Source: a virus. From it: a stretch of 64,000 nt of DNA. A model generated the notes under the pieces. It ran no database searches. It saw nothing but the letters and a program-made list of their open reading frames with translations, and was not told the DNA's origin. Below, in pieces: positions 33,826 through 43,400 of the stretch. Each line of letters starts with the position of its first letter. The first letter of the stretch is position 1. Location: the IMG/VR virus record IMGVR_UViG_3300021138_002231, positions 1 to 64,000 of that record, one strand, 5' to 3'. The translations under genes and the position numbers were made by a program.

Positions 33826-33915
33826 ATATATGGCGTCAAAGATGAATACAAATAGTTCGTTGAGGAACTAGCTCTCGTTGTTGAGACAATATCACATACA
33901 AGGAGATTTACTATT

Positions 33916-34020
33916 ATGAAAAAATTCCTCAAAGAATTTATCACAAATTGGGAAATCATGCTAACACACGCAATGTGCGTCCAGTATGGAATTCCGAAAA
34001 TCGAAGATAAAATTCGCTAA
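33916..34020 (+). CDS. 34-residue peptide
   Basis: This short ORF encodes MKKFLKEFITNWEIMLTH and 16 further residues. An SD AAGGAG lies 9-10 bases upstream and a TATAAT promoter about 90 bases upstream. The N-terminal 20 residues are amphipathic and basic with hydrophobic faces, so membrane association is possible. It overlaps the stop of the convergent UvsW-like gene. It is the only plus-strand gene within a 36-kb block of minus-strand genes. Confidence 0.5.
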   Translation: MKKFLKEFITNWEIMLTHAMCVQYGIPKIEDKIR

Positions 34021-35825
34021 ACTATCTCTAAAGTCCATGCTCTTTCGTTATTATATACTTGTTTACGAACTGAAGCATGTTCTTTAAACTCTCTCTGCTG
34101 GCTAAGGAAATCAATGACGATAGCCTCAGATTTACCATTTTCAATGGATTCTTCAATGTTTTTTCCTACACAACGAAGAACACGTCCGATGGCCTGATAA
34201 GTGGTGATTGTTGATTTATTTGATCCAGCAAGAATCAACACCGTCACTTTCGGGGCATCAATACCTGTATTTGCCCATTTCGTAGCAATTACAATCGTTT
34301 CGTTCCTTTCTAACTTATCAAGCATTCTTCGTCTATAATCTTTCTCTTCTTCGTTCGGATCATCATCTTCATCTTCTTTAGCTCCAGTTCCAGGAATAAA
34401 GACTGAATTTTTAATCATACTTTCAAGAAGATAACCATGATCTTTTTGATCCACAAGAATAAGAACAGGTTTCCCCTCTTCCATAAAGGCTTCGGCAAAT
34501 TGTTTAATGCGATAATTTCTTTCCCAATTATTGATTATATTGATATTATATGTATCTTGATACGTTTTACCACTTTTATGATATCCTATTTTAACAAGAA
34601 ATATTCTAGGTGGAACTAAATAGCCCATTTCAATTAAATCAGAGCTAGAAACAGAAATTACTTTTCTGCCAAGCGATCCTTCCATTCTAATTTCTTGATT
34701 GTCTTCGCGCCAAGGAGTTGCGGAAAGTCCTATTTTATAATATGCATTTTTGGCATAATTACTTAACTCTTCAACAATAACTGCCGCGAGATGTGCTTCA
34801 TCAACAATAAAAGCTTTGCATTCTTGAATAAGTTTTCTTACAGATTGTTTCTGCTCAATCAATTTGATTTTATCATTTAATGCCTTTTCTTCATCTAAAT
34901 ACACTTTTTTAACATCTTTAATTAAAGCTTTAAAATCTTTGTCGTATTTAGCCTGGTGTGTTTTGATTTCTTTTTCAATTTTAATTTGTTTTTTGGGATC
35001 AGTTTCTAATTTTAAAGATTTATTTAAATTGTTAATTATTAATAATTGTTCATTTAAAGATTCTTTTGCGGTCTTTTCTACTTTTTCATATTGTGTTTTA
35101 GCTTTATCATAAGCAGATTTGATTTGTTCTAAAGTTCGTGTTTTGGAATTTTCTTCTGAAACAAGTTTTTTTGCACTTTCTGAATATTTCACATCAAAAG
35201 CAGTAAGCGCAGTTTGATAAGTGACAATGTTAATTCCCTCAAGATTTAAATCACATTTTCCGCCACCCGCAATGCCAATTTTTACAGGTTTTCCGTCTTT
35301 ACGAATATATTTATGAAATTCTTCTTGAGTTTGATTTAGCAAAGAAATAGAAGGAACTATAAAGATAACAGGAGATACTGAAAATTCAGCCAGCATTTCA
35401 CATGAAAGCATGGTTTTGCCTGCTCCAGTTCCTAGTTCTAGCATAGCTCTTGTGTACTTTTTAGCTAATTTAGGAGCTTCGATTTGATATGGCCTTAATT
35501 TTTTGTTGCCGAAATCACATGTAATTTGATAATTCTGTTCAGGCTTTGGTCTTGTATCCTCTATTTTGTAATCAATTTCATTTTTCTTGAAAAACTTCAC
35601 AACACGAGGGACTAATCCAGTGGGAAGCGATTGAGAAGCTTTACGATAAAGTGATATTCGTCCATCCCACAAGCCTTCTTTAACTTTGGGTGCCCATTCT
35701 ATATTAGGAGGCATATAACTAAGTTCTTGGCGTATAGATTCATGAAAATCTTTATTGATGGTATAACTTTCATGAATTTGACCAATTAATTTAGCTTGGA
35801 CATTATCAATTAAAATTCTTATCAT
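34017..35825 (-). CDS. uvsW: UvsW-like SF2 helicase with coiled-coil insertion
   Basis: The 602-residue product resembles T4 UvsW: an N-terminal region containing EGLWDGRISLY, Walker A GTGAGKT (132-138), VDEAH (341-345), LSATPWR (367-373), and motif VI region TYQAIGRVLR near residue 555. UvsW proteins unwind branched DNA during recombination-dependent replication. About 115 residues (215-330), rich in Lys/Glu with long heptads, separate motif Ib from DEAH, where UvsW has only a short loop. TATAAT lies eight bases before the ATG with no SD. Confidence 0.8.
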   Translation of the reverse strand: MIRILIDNVQAKLIGQIHESYTINKDFHESIRQELSYMPPNIEWAPKVKEGLWDGRISLYRKASQSLPTGLVPRVVKFFKKNEIDYKIEDTRPKPEQNYQITCDFGNKKLRPYQIEAPKLAKKYTRAMLELGTGAGKTMLSCEMLAEFSVSPVIFIVPSISLLNQTQEEFHKYIRKDGKPVKIGIAGGGKCDLNLEGINIVTYQTALTAFDVKYSESAKKLVSEENSKTRTLEQIKSAYDKAKTQYEKVEKTAKESLNEQLLIINNLNKSLKLETDPKKQIKIEKEIKTHQAKYDKDFKALIKDVKKVYLDEEKALNDKIKLIEQKQSVRKLIQECKAFIVDEAHLAAVIVEELSNYAKNAYYKIGLSATPWREDNQEIRMEGSLGRKVISVSSSDLIEMGYLVPPRIFLVKIGYHKSGKTYQDTYNINIINNWERNYRIKQFAEAFMEEGKPVLILVDQKDHGYLLESMIKNSVFIPGTGAKEDEDDDPNEEEKDYRRRMLDKLERNETIVIATKWANTGIDAPKVTVLILAGSNKSTITTYQAIGRVLRCVGKNIEESIENGKSEAIVIDFLSQQREFKEHASVRKQVYNNERAWTLEIV

Positions 35826-35833
35826 AACATTAT

Positions 35834-35839
35834 ATTATA
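35834..35839 (-). promoter_or_regulatory. TATAAT box before the UvsW-like gene
   Basis: Minus-strand TATAATATAATGTTATG puts TATAAT eight bases from the ATG with no SD. It overlaps the distal end of the terminator hairpin. Confidence 0.35.
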
Positions 35840-35888
35840 GTACAAAAACACACTGGAATGTTATAATTCCAGTGTGTTTTTGTACTAT
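35837..35888 (-). terminator. 23-bp perfect hairpin terminator
   Basis: ATAGTACAAAAACACACTGG and three more bases pair exactly with the arm starting at 35866; the loop is six bases. It ends the Pro/Glu-rich gene and the operon from 38809 downward. Confidence 0.75.
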
Positions 35889-35899
35889 TTATGATTAAA

Positions 35900-36313
35900 T
35901 TAATTCCCGCCAAGTAAGAATCGAGTTCTTTGTTCTTCTCGTTCTTTTGAATCAGCATAAGGATGATTAGCCACCCAATTGTTGAACAATGCATCAAGCT
36001 CGGCTTGATCAACTTCTGGTCTTGTGCCAGGAGCATAAACAGGAACAACAATTGGAGAAGGTTCTGGAGCAGGAACAGGAACAACGGCTGGCGTTGGTTC
36101 AGGTGTTGGTTCAGGTGTTACAGGCACTACAATTTCTTGTGTACTTCCGTCAGGTTCTTTGACGATAATTACTTCTTCAGGATTTGTAGTACCAGGCGCT
36201 GGTTGTTCAATTACAACGGTAGGTTGCCCTTCGCTTTCTGAACTAACGTCTGAAGTATTAGTTGTTTTAACAACTTCGGTCTGTGATTCTGTGGGTTTAT
36301 CTCTTTTTGCCAT
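35900..36313 (-). CDS. Pro/Glu/Val-rich low-complexity protein
   Basis: This 137-residue product is mostly low complexity: Thr/Ser/Glu-rich, then a PTPEP / VVPVPAPEP repeat region (about 65-95), with a short charged C-terminus (ADSKEREEQRTRFLLGG). Such PEP-rich segments often act as rigid spacers. There is no membrane segment. An SD AAGGAG precedes the ATG. It follows the holin-like gene by nine bases. Confidence 0.55.
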   Translation of the reverse strand: MAKRDKPTESQTEVVKTTNTSDVSSESEGQPTVVIEQPAPGTTNPEEVIIVKEPDGSTQEIVVPVTPEPTPEPTPAVVPVPAPEPSPIVVPVYAPGTRPEVDQAELDALFNNWVANHPYADSKEREEQRTRFLLGGN

Positions 36314-36322
36314 TTTGACTCC

Positions 36323-36751
36323 TTATTTTAATACCATCATCATTTTGACGGCTTTAGTGGTTGGTTGATTCTTCAGATGAAGCATATTTACAATTGTCAA
36401 TGTAACTTGCTTAATATCTTCGATTTCTGTATCAGTTAAAGTTACATTATGATCTGCGGCTGCTTTCTGAACAAATTTCACAAATACATCGACGGCCTCA
36501 TTGTCTGTAAATTTGCCTGATGCAATTTCATTTAAACCTTCGAGCCAAATGCTATAAATAAAGTCAGCCTTGTCGCCTAGCTTTGTTCCTAAAATTTGTT
36601 TAGCTAATGAAAGAGCGATTTGAGCATATGCAACATCATCCTTGTTGGCAGAAAGATATTTCAAACCCAAGACCGACAAAAGACCAAGCAATATGGGAAT
36701 AGCCCACGATGCTACAGTTACTCCAAATGCTGTTAAAAGTGTTTCGTGCAT
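36323..36751 (-). CDS. Possible holin (LL-H-like) or small membrane protein
   Basis: The 142-residue product has one hydrophobic segment (about 9-33), then an amphipathic helical region and a final LTDTEIEDIKQVTLTIVNML helix. Length and layout resemble LL-H-type phage holins, but the sequence match is weak. An SD AAGGTAGG precedes the ATG. Neighbours are a zinc-ribbon protein and a low-complexity protein; no lysin is recognised nearby. Confidence 0.35.
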   Translation of the reverse strand: MHETLLTAFGVTVASWAIPILLGLLSVLGLKYLSANKDDVAYAQIALSLAKQILGTKLGDKADFIYSIWLEGLNEIASGKFTDNEAVDVFVKFVQKAAADHNVTLTDTEIEDIKQVTLTIVNMLHLKNQPTTKAVKMMMVLK

Positions 36752-36782
36752 ATTTTTAATACCTACCTTTTATTTTGTTTGT

Positions 36783-37007
36783 TTAACAACTTTTAGCAAT
36801 CACATCGCCTTCTCCGTCGTCATCTAACGGACCTGTGTTAATTCTAGAATTAACATGTCTGTGGCAATATGGGCAAACTCCACCATCTTCAAGGTTTTCT
36901 TTAGAAACAATGATTTTATTGCATGACATGCATAAAATAGCACCGTCATTTTGTTCGCCAGTAAATTTATCAATAGAGCCTGAAGCTCCGCGTTTAATCA
37001 TACTCAT
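36783..37007 (-). CDS. Small zinc-ribbon protein
   Basis: The 74-residue product carries CMSC (C26, C29) and CPYC (C45, C48), a compact zinc ribbon, and an acidic C-terminus ending in Cys. Starts with MSM; an SD AAGGAG supports the first ATG. It lies in the DnaJ operon. Function unknown. Confidence 0.6.
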   Translation of the reverse strand: MSMIKRGASGSIDKFTGEQNDGAILCMSCNKIIVSKENLEDGGVCPYCHRHVNSRINTGPLDDDGEGDVIAKSC

Positions 37008-37023
37008 TAAAATACTCCTTACT

Positions 37024-38082
37024 TTAATCCTTTTTATTTTTTCTTGAATCCAAGTATTTAATCAAAAGTTCTTCTTCTTCTTCTGTTATGTTCTTTGGAG
37101 ATTCAAATTCAAATTGAATATATAAATCTCCGCGTTCAGTAGGACTTTTTGGAAGACCTTGATTATTTATCTTTTCTAGTTTTTTATAATCAAAACCTTT
37201 TTCTAACATAAATGTTATATTTTTTCCATCTATTCCTTTAATAGTGAACTCGCCACCCATTATTGCTTGGACTGGATCAATGGTTTGTTTGTACAGTAAA
37301 TTGTATTGGATATCATGTTCAAAATTGGGTTGTTTTTCTAAATCAACATGAATATATAAGTTGCCAGCAGGTAAATCTGGATATTCATGATTTCCACCAT
37401 TTGCAACCATAAATTGCTTAAATAAACTACCAACTTTAATGATTTCTTCTTTTTCGACAGATTTGTTTTTTAAACCAAACCCTTGACATTTATCGCATGT
37501 TTTGGAAAATGTTTTACCTTTTCCAAAACATTTTCTGCATTGAAATCTGGTCTCAGTAATTTGATTACCATATTGTTGTCTTTGAGAAACTACACCTGTT
37601 CCTTTACAGACATCACAAGGTGTTGGATTTATTTGGCCTTCATTAGAACAATCTGGGCATCCTATTTTAATATTATATCGTAGATTAATTTTCGAATCAT
37701 GAAAAATTTGATTAGCTTTCAAATGAATGGATATTCTTATATCGGTATTTTGCCTGATTTGAGCATATGTTCCGTTTCCTCTGACTTGATTAAACATCCA
37801 CTCTATATCATTATTAAAATAATTAAAATTAGTATTCCCGAAATTGACTCCTCCCGTCTGAGGCCCAACGCCAGAACTGCCAAAATTATCATAATCACGC
37901 CTTTTATCAGAATTACTTAAAGTTTCATAAGCTTCTGTGCATTGTTTAAATTTTTCTTCTGCCTCAGGATTATCAGGATTGACATCAGGGTGATATTTTT
38001 TGGCAAGCTTACGATATGCTGATTTGATTTCATCAGCCGTTGCAGTTTTTGAAACACCTAAAATTTCATAATAATTTGCCAT
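37024..38082 (-). CDS. dnaJ: DnaJ co-chaperone
   Basis: The 352-residue product begins with a J-domain ([10 protein letters not shown] type, [10 protein letters not shown] with HPD at 33-35), followed by a Gly/Asn/Phe-rich linker ([19 protein letters not shown]), a Cys-rich zinc domain ([32 protein letters not shown]) and the C-terminal substrate domain. This is a full type-I DnaJ, expected to work with the phage DnaK. SD AAGG precedes the ATG. Confidence 0.92.
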   Translation of the reverse strand: MANYYEILGVSKTATADEIKSAYRKLAKKYHPDVNPDNPEAEEKFKQCTEAYETLSNSDKRRDYDNFGSSGVGPQTGGVNFGNTNFNYFNNDIEWMFNQVRGNGTYAQIRQNTDIRISIHLKANQIFHDSKINLRYNIKIGCPDCSNEGQINPTPCDVCKGTGVVSQRQQYGNQITETRFQCRKCFGKGKTFSKTCDKCQGFGLKNKSVEKEEIIKVGSLFKQFMVANGGNHEYPDLPAGNLYIHVDLEKQPNFEHDIQYNLLYKQTIDPVQAIMGGEFTIKGIDGKNITFMLEKGFDYKKLEKINNQGLPKSPTERGDLYIQFEFESPKNITEEEEELLIKYLDSRKNKKD

Positions 38083-38110
38083 AATTTAACCTTGAATAAT
38101 ATTCAAGATA

Positions 38111-38809
38111 TTATCGGCTTTTTGTGATAGAATTCACGAAAGAAATTATTTTGTTTGAAGGACAAACTGAATTCTCACCTATTCCAATTTCTGCATGTTG
38201 ACCAGTGACACCAATTACTAATCCATATACTAATCCATCTGTTCCAATCACCATACCGCCACTGACCCCTTGAAGAATTTTTGCGTCAATAAAAATAATG
38301 TCATTCCATGCTTGACTTGGCGCATGTTCGCCCAATTGTTGATGAACATTACTGATTCTTCCAACAGTAGACGTATCATGCCATCCTTCGGGGCTTCCAA
38401 TAACAGCAATAATATCACCAATTTCAGCTTTATTCGAATCTCCTAATGTAACATAAGGTATATTTTTTGATATTTGTGGGCATGAAAGCAATGCACAGTC
38501 TATATTAGGGTCAGATGCCACAATATCTGCTTTATATCGCGTTTTACCATCAAATGTAATATTAATCTCATGGGGTTTTGAATTTAATTCAGGAGGACAA
38601 ACATGTGAAGCTGTACATACAACTCCTTCTCCTAAATGGAAACCACTACCAGACCAATGTTCATTCTCGGCATATACGAGAATAGTACAAGATGATTGTA
38701 TACAATCTTTGATCATATAAGCAATTTCATCTTCTACTTTTTCGTGCTTTTCTTGCGCGACTCGCATATGCCAAGCAATTAAATCTGGATTTAAACTAAA
38801 AATATTCAT
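38111..38809 (-). CDS. Trypsin-like serine protease
   Basis: The 232-residue product has a chymotrypsin fold triad: H69 (TASHV), D104 (NIDCALL) and S183 (GVSGGM), with GSGF (54-57) opening the first barrel as in HtrA-type proteases. There is no PDZ domain, no signal peptide and no transmembrane segment. It may cleave virion precursors or host proteins inside the cell. It is one of three adjacent genes encoding peptidases. Confidence 0.85.
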   Translation of the reverse strand: MNIFSLNPDLIAWHMRVAQEKHEKVEDEIAYMIKDCIQSSCTILVYAENEHWSGSGFHLGEGVVCTASHVCPPELNSKPHEINITFDGKTRYKADIVASDPNIDCALLSCPQISKNIPYVTLGDSNKAEIGDIIAVIGSPEGWHDTSTVGRISNVHQQLGEHAPSQAWNDIIFIDAKILQGVSGGMVIGTDGLVYGLVIGVTGQHAEIGIGENSVCPSNKIISFVNSITKSR

Positions 38810-38848
38810 ATTGTTATATTCAAAAATATATCTTGATTTCCCTTATTA

Positions 38849-39334
38849 CTAAAATTTACTTGTATATGTTATCATTTTACGAGGAAAGATAGCTTTTCCG
38901 ATAATATCTTTTATTGGCACTGGACCAATAACTCTGGAATCTTCAGAATTAGCACTATTATCACCTAAAACATATACATATCCCTGAGGAATTATGGTTT
39001 TCTTAACTTGAATTAATCTTTTTGGCACATGTGTTGCTTCATAAAAATTAAGATGTTCAGGCATGTCATCATGCACATATCCAGTATAACAAGCATCACC
39101 AGGGATAAGCTCTATGCGCTTAATCTCTGTTATATTTTTATATTTAAAAACAATTACATCTCCTCTGTGCAAATTATTATACATTTTGCTAATAAATAAC
39201 AAATCTAAATTATTATATGTTGGACACATAGATGTTCCTTGAACAACAACCAGTTTAAAAGGATGTAATAAAATTGACAAAAATGCAATTATTATAATAA
39301 TAAATTGCCACACACGCTTGATTTTATAAGGCAT
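38849..39334 (-). CDS. lepB: Signal peptidase I
   Basis: The 161-residue product has an N-terminal membrane segment (about 10-30), the catalytic serine in GTSMCPT (S35), the lysine base in IKRIELIPGD (K72) and GDNSANSEDSR (124-134), the full box set of type I signal peptidases. It is short, with one membrane helix as in Gram-positive-type enzymes. A role in processing exported phage or host proteins is expected; its substrates are not seen here. SD AAGGAG precedes the ATG. Confidence 0.9.
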   Translation of the reverse strand: MPYKIKRVWQFIIIIIAFLSILLHPFKLVVVQGTSMCPTYNNLDLLFISKMYNNLHRGDVIVFKYKNITEIKRIELIPGDACYTGYVHDDMPEHLNFYEATHVPKRLIQVKKTIIPQGYVYVLGDNSANSEDSRVIGPVPIKDIIGKAIFPRKMITYTSKF

Positions 39335-39416
39335 AAAGCTTCACTCCTTGCTTTACCAAATCAGCGTTTTCAAATGCTGCTTTTATGTAGTTTTTATTTG
39401 TTGTAGATTGCTGCAT
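39324..39416 (-). CDS. Possible 30-residue upstream peptide
   Basis: An ORF of 30 residues (MQQSTTNKNYIKAAFENADL and so on) covers most of the 140-base gap before the signal peptidase gene and overlaps its start. No SD is visible for it, so it may be a leader or chance. Confidence 0.2.
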   Translation of the reverse strand: MQQSTTNKNYIKAAFENADLVKQGVKLYAL

Positions 39417-39440
39417 AAAGAACGACGCTATAATTAGTCA

Positions 39441-39476
39441 AAATAATCATCATTTCTACCATTATGATGATTATTT
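39441..39476 (-). terminator. Hairpin after the subtilase gene
   Basis: AAATAATCATCAT and its complement form a 13-bp stem with a 10-base loop and overlap the stop codon of the subtilase gene. Confidence 0.65.
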
Positions 39477-40395
39477 AAGATGACGATTTCCAAGGCATAA
39501 AGTTAGCAAAATTAGGAATACCATAAGTAATTTTGCCTATATGATCAACTGTTGCAATTCCGCCATTATTATCGCTTAATTCATCTAAAAATTTAAGCAT
39601 ATCTTGAGAATTTTTAATTTGTGGATTATTTGGATCGCTTCTCGACCAAGATAAAATCAAAGCACATACACCAGCAACAAATGGTGATGCTTGACTTGTT
39701 CCATTAAGTAAAGCATATTGATTATTTAAAAATGTTGAATAAATATTAACTCCAGGTGCTCCCAAAGCAATTCTAGCTCCGCGAGAGCTAAAATTGGCAA
39801 TTTGTCCCGATTGATCCATAGCTGCAACGGCAATAACTTCATCGTATCTTGCAGGCCAATTTACATTGCCACCGTCATTTCCAGCAGCAGCAATAATAAT
39901 AATGCCAGCATCGTATGCATCTTTAATTGCATCATGAACAGAACTAGGTGGTTCTATTGGAGCGCCTAAACTCATATTAATAATATCAACTTTATTTTCA
40001 ATGGCTAATCTAATTCCTTTTTCGATGGTATCAAAACCGCTATGTCCTGAATCATCTAGAACTTTAATAGGAAGAATTTTAGCTTGTGGAGCTACTCCAA
40101 TAACGCCTATGCCATTTTCTAAAGCAGCAATAATGCCTGCTACGTGCGTATGATGCCCAACTTTGTCGTCAACAGTTCCTACTACAGAAATAGCAGGCAA
40201 CAAATTATCATTTAGATCAATATGATTAGGTCCCCCAGTATCTAAAACTGCAACAACAACACCTGCTCCTTTAGAATGTTTATGCGCTTCAGGGATATCA
40301 GCAGCGATTAATCCCCAATCCATTGTTTCTGATAAAGCGCCAATCACATATTCAGGAGTCAATTCTTCAATTGGTAAAAATGGTATATCAAACAT
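39475..40395 (-). CDS. Subtilisin-like serine protease
   Basis: The 306-residue protein has the subtilase triad D52 (VAVLDTG), H81 (GHHTHVAG, with the usual HGTH changed to HHTH), and S234 (NGTSQASP), plus the oxyanion Asn173 (AAGNDGG). There is no signal peptide and only about 43 residues precede the catalytic core, so it is likely an intracellular or virion-packaged enzyme without a classical propeptide. It lies directly downstream of the giant surface-protein genes and may process them. SD GGTGAT is present. Confidence 0.9.
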   Translation of the reverse strand: MFDIPFLPIEELTPEYVIGALSETMDWGLIAADIPEAHKHSKGAGVVVAVLDTGGPNHIDLNDNLLPAISVVGTVDDKVGHHTHVAGIIAALENGIGVIGVAPQAKILPIKVLDDSGHSGFDTIEKGIRLAIENKVDIINMSLGAPIEPPSSVHDAIKDAYDAGIIIIAAAGNDGGNVNWPARYDEVIAVAAMDQSGQIANFSSRGARIALGAPGVNIYSTFLNNQYALLNGTSQASPFVAGVCALILSWSRSDPNNPQIKNSQDMLKFLDELSDNNGGIATVDHIGKITYGIPNFANFMPWKSSS

Positions 40396-40420
40396 ATTAA
40401 ATCACCATTTTATGTTACTA

Positions 40421-40457
40421 TAATTCTTATTAATTTTCCTTTGAAAATTAGGAATTA
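40421..40457 (-). terminator. Hairpin after the 2785-residue gene
   Basis: An outer TAATTC/GAATTA and an inner TAATTTTC/GAAAATTA pairing surround a CTTT loop and overlap the stop codon. Confidence 0.5.
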
Positions 40458-43400
40458 TTGAACAGTAACATAACCACTTGAAATAGGGTTTCCATAAAGA
40501 GTCCCATTATATGGTGTGATTATATAATTAATTACCATACCGCTCTTTACCATATTTGCTGGCAATATTGCAGTATATACTCCATCAACTGGATCGTTGC
40601 TATTAAGAGGCAAATTGCTATCTTTTGAATACCAATAAATAATATTATTATTAGCTATACCTGATATATTTTGATCACCGCCACCATTTCCATCATTATA
40701 AATATAGGAAGCGGTTAGCTCAGTATTGGCTGGAACATATACTACATTATTTACAGTCGTTTGATTTGGTGAAGTAATTGCGACATTAGTTACATAAGGT
40801 TTATACTTTGCGCCTAAAGTTATTGTGTTACTCACAACAGGATCACCTAAATTGTAGCCATCACAAGGCGTAACTATAACATATAATTGATCATGTAATT
40901 GGAATAAACTTCCTATATCATCTAATCGCTCTACTGTTCTGTTATTATACTCGGGTAAACCATTACCCGCTGTTATTTGAACAAATCCATTACCATCATT
41001 AATTGCACCAGATAATCCTGTGCGTTTTAACCACCATGTTGTTTGCGTATTTCTTTCTTCATTCCCAGTATGAGATGCATAAATATAATTTATGTAGATT
41101 TGATCATATATACTTGCTGGCGATGGTTGTAAAGTAACAAATCCACTAATATATGGAGGGTCAGATTGTGATAATAATTGCTGTAAATTAGTGGAATTTT
41201 GAGTAGTATACATTAATCCAAAATTTTTAATATCTACTGGAACATCAGAATAATTTACAATTTCAACGCCTATTCTAAATTTTGAAGAAGGTTGAATATA
41301 AACCGTAACCACATCTGTTCTTTCTAATTCTTTTTTAAATGTTATTGTTCCATTCTCGTTATTTGCAAAATAATTTCCTCTAACAATAGAATTATTTAAT
41401 AACACAACAATTTCAGAATCAACAGGCCATTTACCGTTGATTAAATAATATGTTCTGTTATCATAAGTCACAGTATTTTCACCAGCATTTTCGTAAAGTT
41501 TTGCTGGAGTAATAATGTTTACAGTAAATACAGCGGAAAATGATTGAGCTTGTCTAAAAATAATATATCCATGTGCTCCATCAAGTGCATAAACACCATT
41601 GGTATTATCAATTGGTTTAGAATATCCTTGAATATATACGCTAACTTCATCTGTTGTACTCCATGTTACGGGATTACCACTAGAATCAATAACTTGATAT
41701 ATTAAAACACCATCTGTTGTGGTTCCTCCAGGTGCTGCAATTGTCGCAAGATTTAAACGATCAATTTCTTTTGTAAACAATAAACTAACTTGTCTATTGG
41801 GAAGCACTCCATTGCGCCCATTAATTATATGTTCATAATAATTAAAGTCTGTAATGTCACCTCTGCATATCCCCCAGTTTAATTTTGCTGTTTTAGGAAT
41901 TACAGCTTCAATCGTGAGTATTTCTTCAAATAGTAAACCGTTAATATCATATGGATAAGTAATCAAGTATTCGTAGCTTGGTAAAATTTGTGTATGATAC
42001 AATTCTGTTATAATTGGTTTAACGGCACTATAAATTCCAGATATTAATGTCCAACCATCAGTCATATTTATAACGTATTGTATGCCCAAAACTAAAGCTT
42101 GAACAGTTAATGGTGTTCCACTAGTTAATGTTTGCCATCCTGACCAATTTAATCTATCTTGAGTCCATCTTACTTTAATAATACATGAGCTATTTGATAT
42201 TGTTCCTGTTGGGGCGGAAAAAGTAGCATTTACATTTTCTAACCAAATTCCTTCCTCAAAATCATAATTTTTATTCCATGTCGCAGTGAATACATCATTC
42301 ACTCCTCCATGCAAAAGACTATTAATAGCATTTGACCAATCAGTTGACGCATTTGCACTATTAATATCAAATAAATTGCCATTGGTTTCATCTGTTATAG
42401 TTCTCAACCCAGTTAAGTTAGATGATCGATCTAAAGCAAATATAGATGTATTGGCCCCTAAACCATTCCAAGAAGTAAAAGCTGTCAAACCTACTTGGCT
42501 TGCTGTTTGAGCATTCATGCCATTATCGTCACCATCCGCAAATACAAAGAACAATGGAGTAAATGTATTAGCCCATCTTTGTATTAAATAATTTCTGACA
42601 GTTGGCGATGCGGCAATTCCTCCAGATGTTCCATCCCAATCTGATATAAATTGCGTCTCATACCAGTCTTGAATATCATTTAACCTTAACATATTCCTAT
42701 CAATATGATATTGAACAATTTCATTAACAATAAATTGTATCTGTGATTCATTATAATTCTTGTTAATAATAGCATTTACAATAGCTTCTGGACTTATCCC
42801 ACTAGCTGACAAATTAGCAGTATCGTATAAATAAGAATATACACCATTCTCTCTTAAAGCTAAAGCATAGGTGTCAAAACTACTTAATACATTTGAAAAT
42901 CCATCTGTTCTTTCTAAAGAACTCGTACCATATTGCCACCAATCCGCAAAAGTAGGATAAAAATCTGAACCATTAACTTGAGTTTTAGTTCGATTAAATA
43001 GCATATCTATTAAATTTTGAATATTTTCAACATGATACAAATTTGATGTAATTCCATCAATTGAATCTGACCATTTAATAGAGTTAGAATCGTCAATTGT
43101 TAATGCTATAGCAAATTTAGAATCTGTGGTTAAGCTTCCGTCGTCTGTAACCACTACGCTTCCATAAGATTCTCCTGTTAAAAATCCAACTGGCAGTGTA
43201 TTATCCTTATATCCTACTGGTTCATATACAGTGGTTGTTGTTACGGGTTGAACCATAAAAACTTTAAAGAAAAAGTTTTTGTCTCCAGGAGTTAATGTTG
43301 CCCAATTAGGAGTAATACCCCCAGTTAATGCTAACCCATCGGAATATGGATGTGATAAAGCTGAAACTTGCCAATTAAAACATGGTTCTGCACCTGATGC

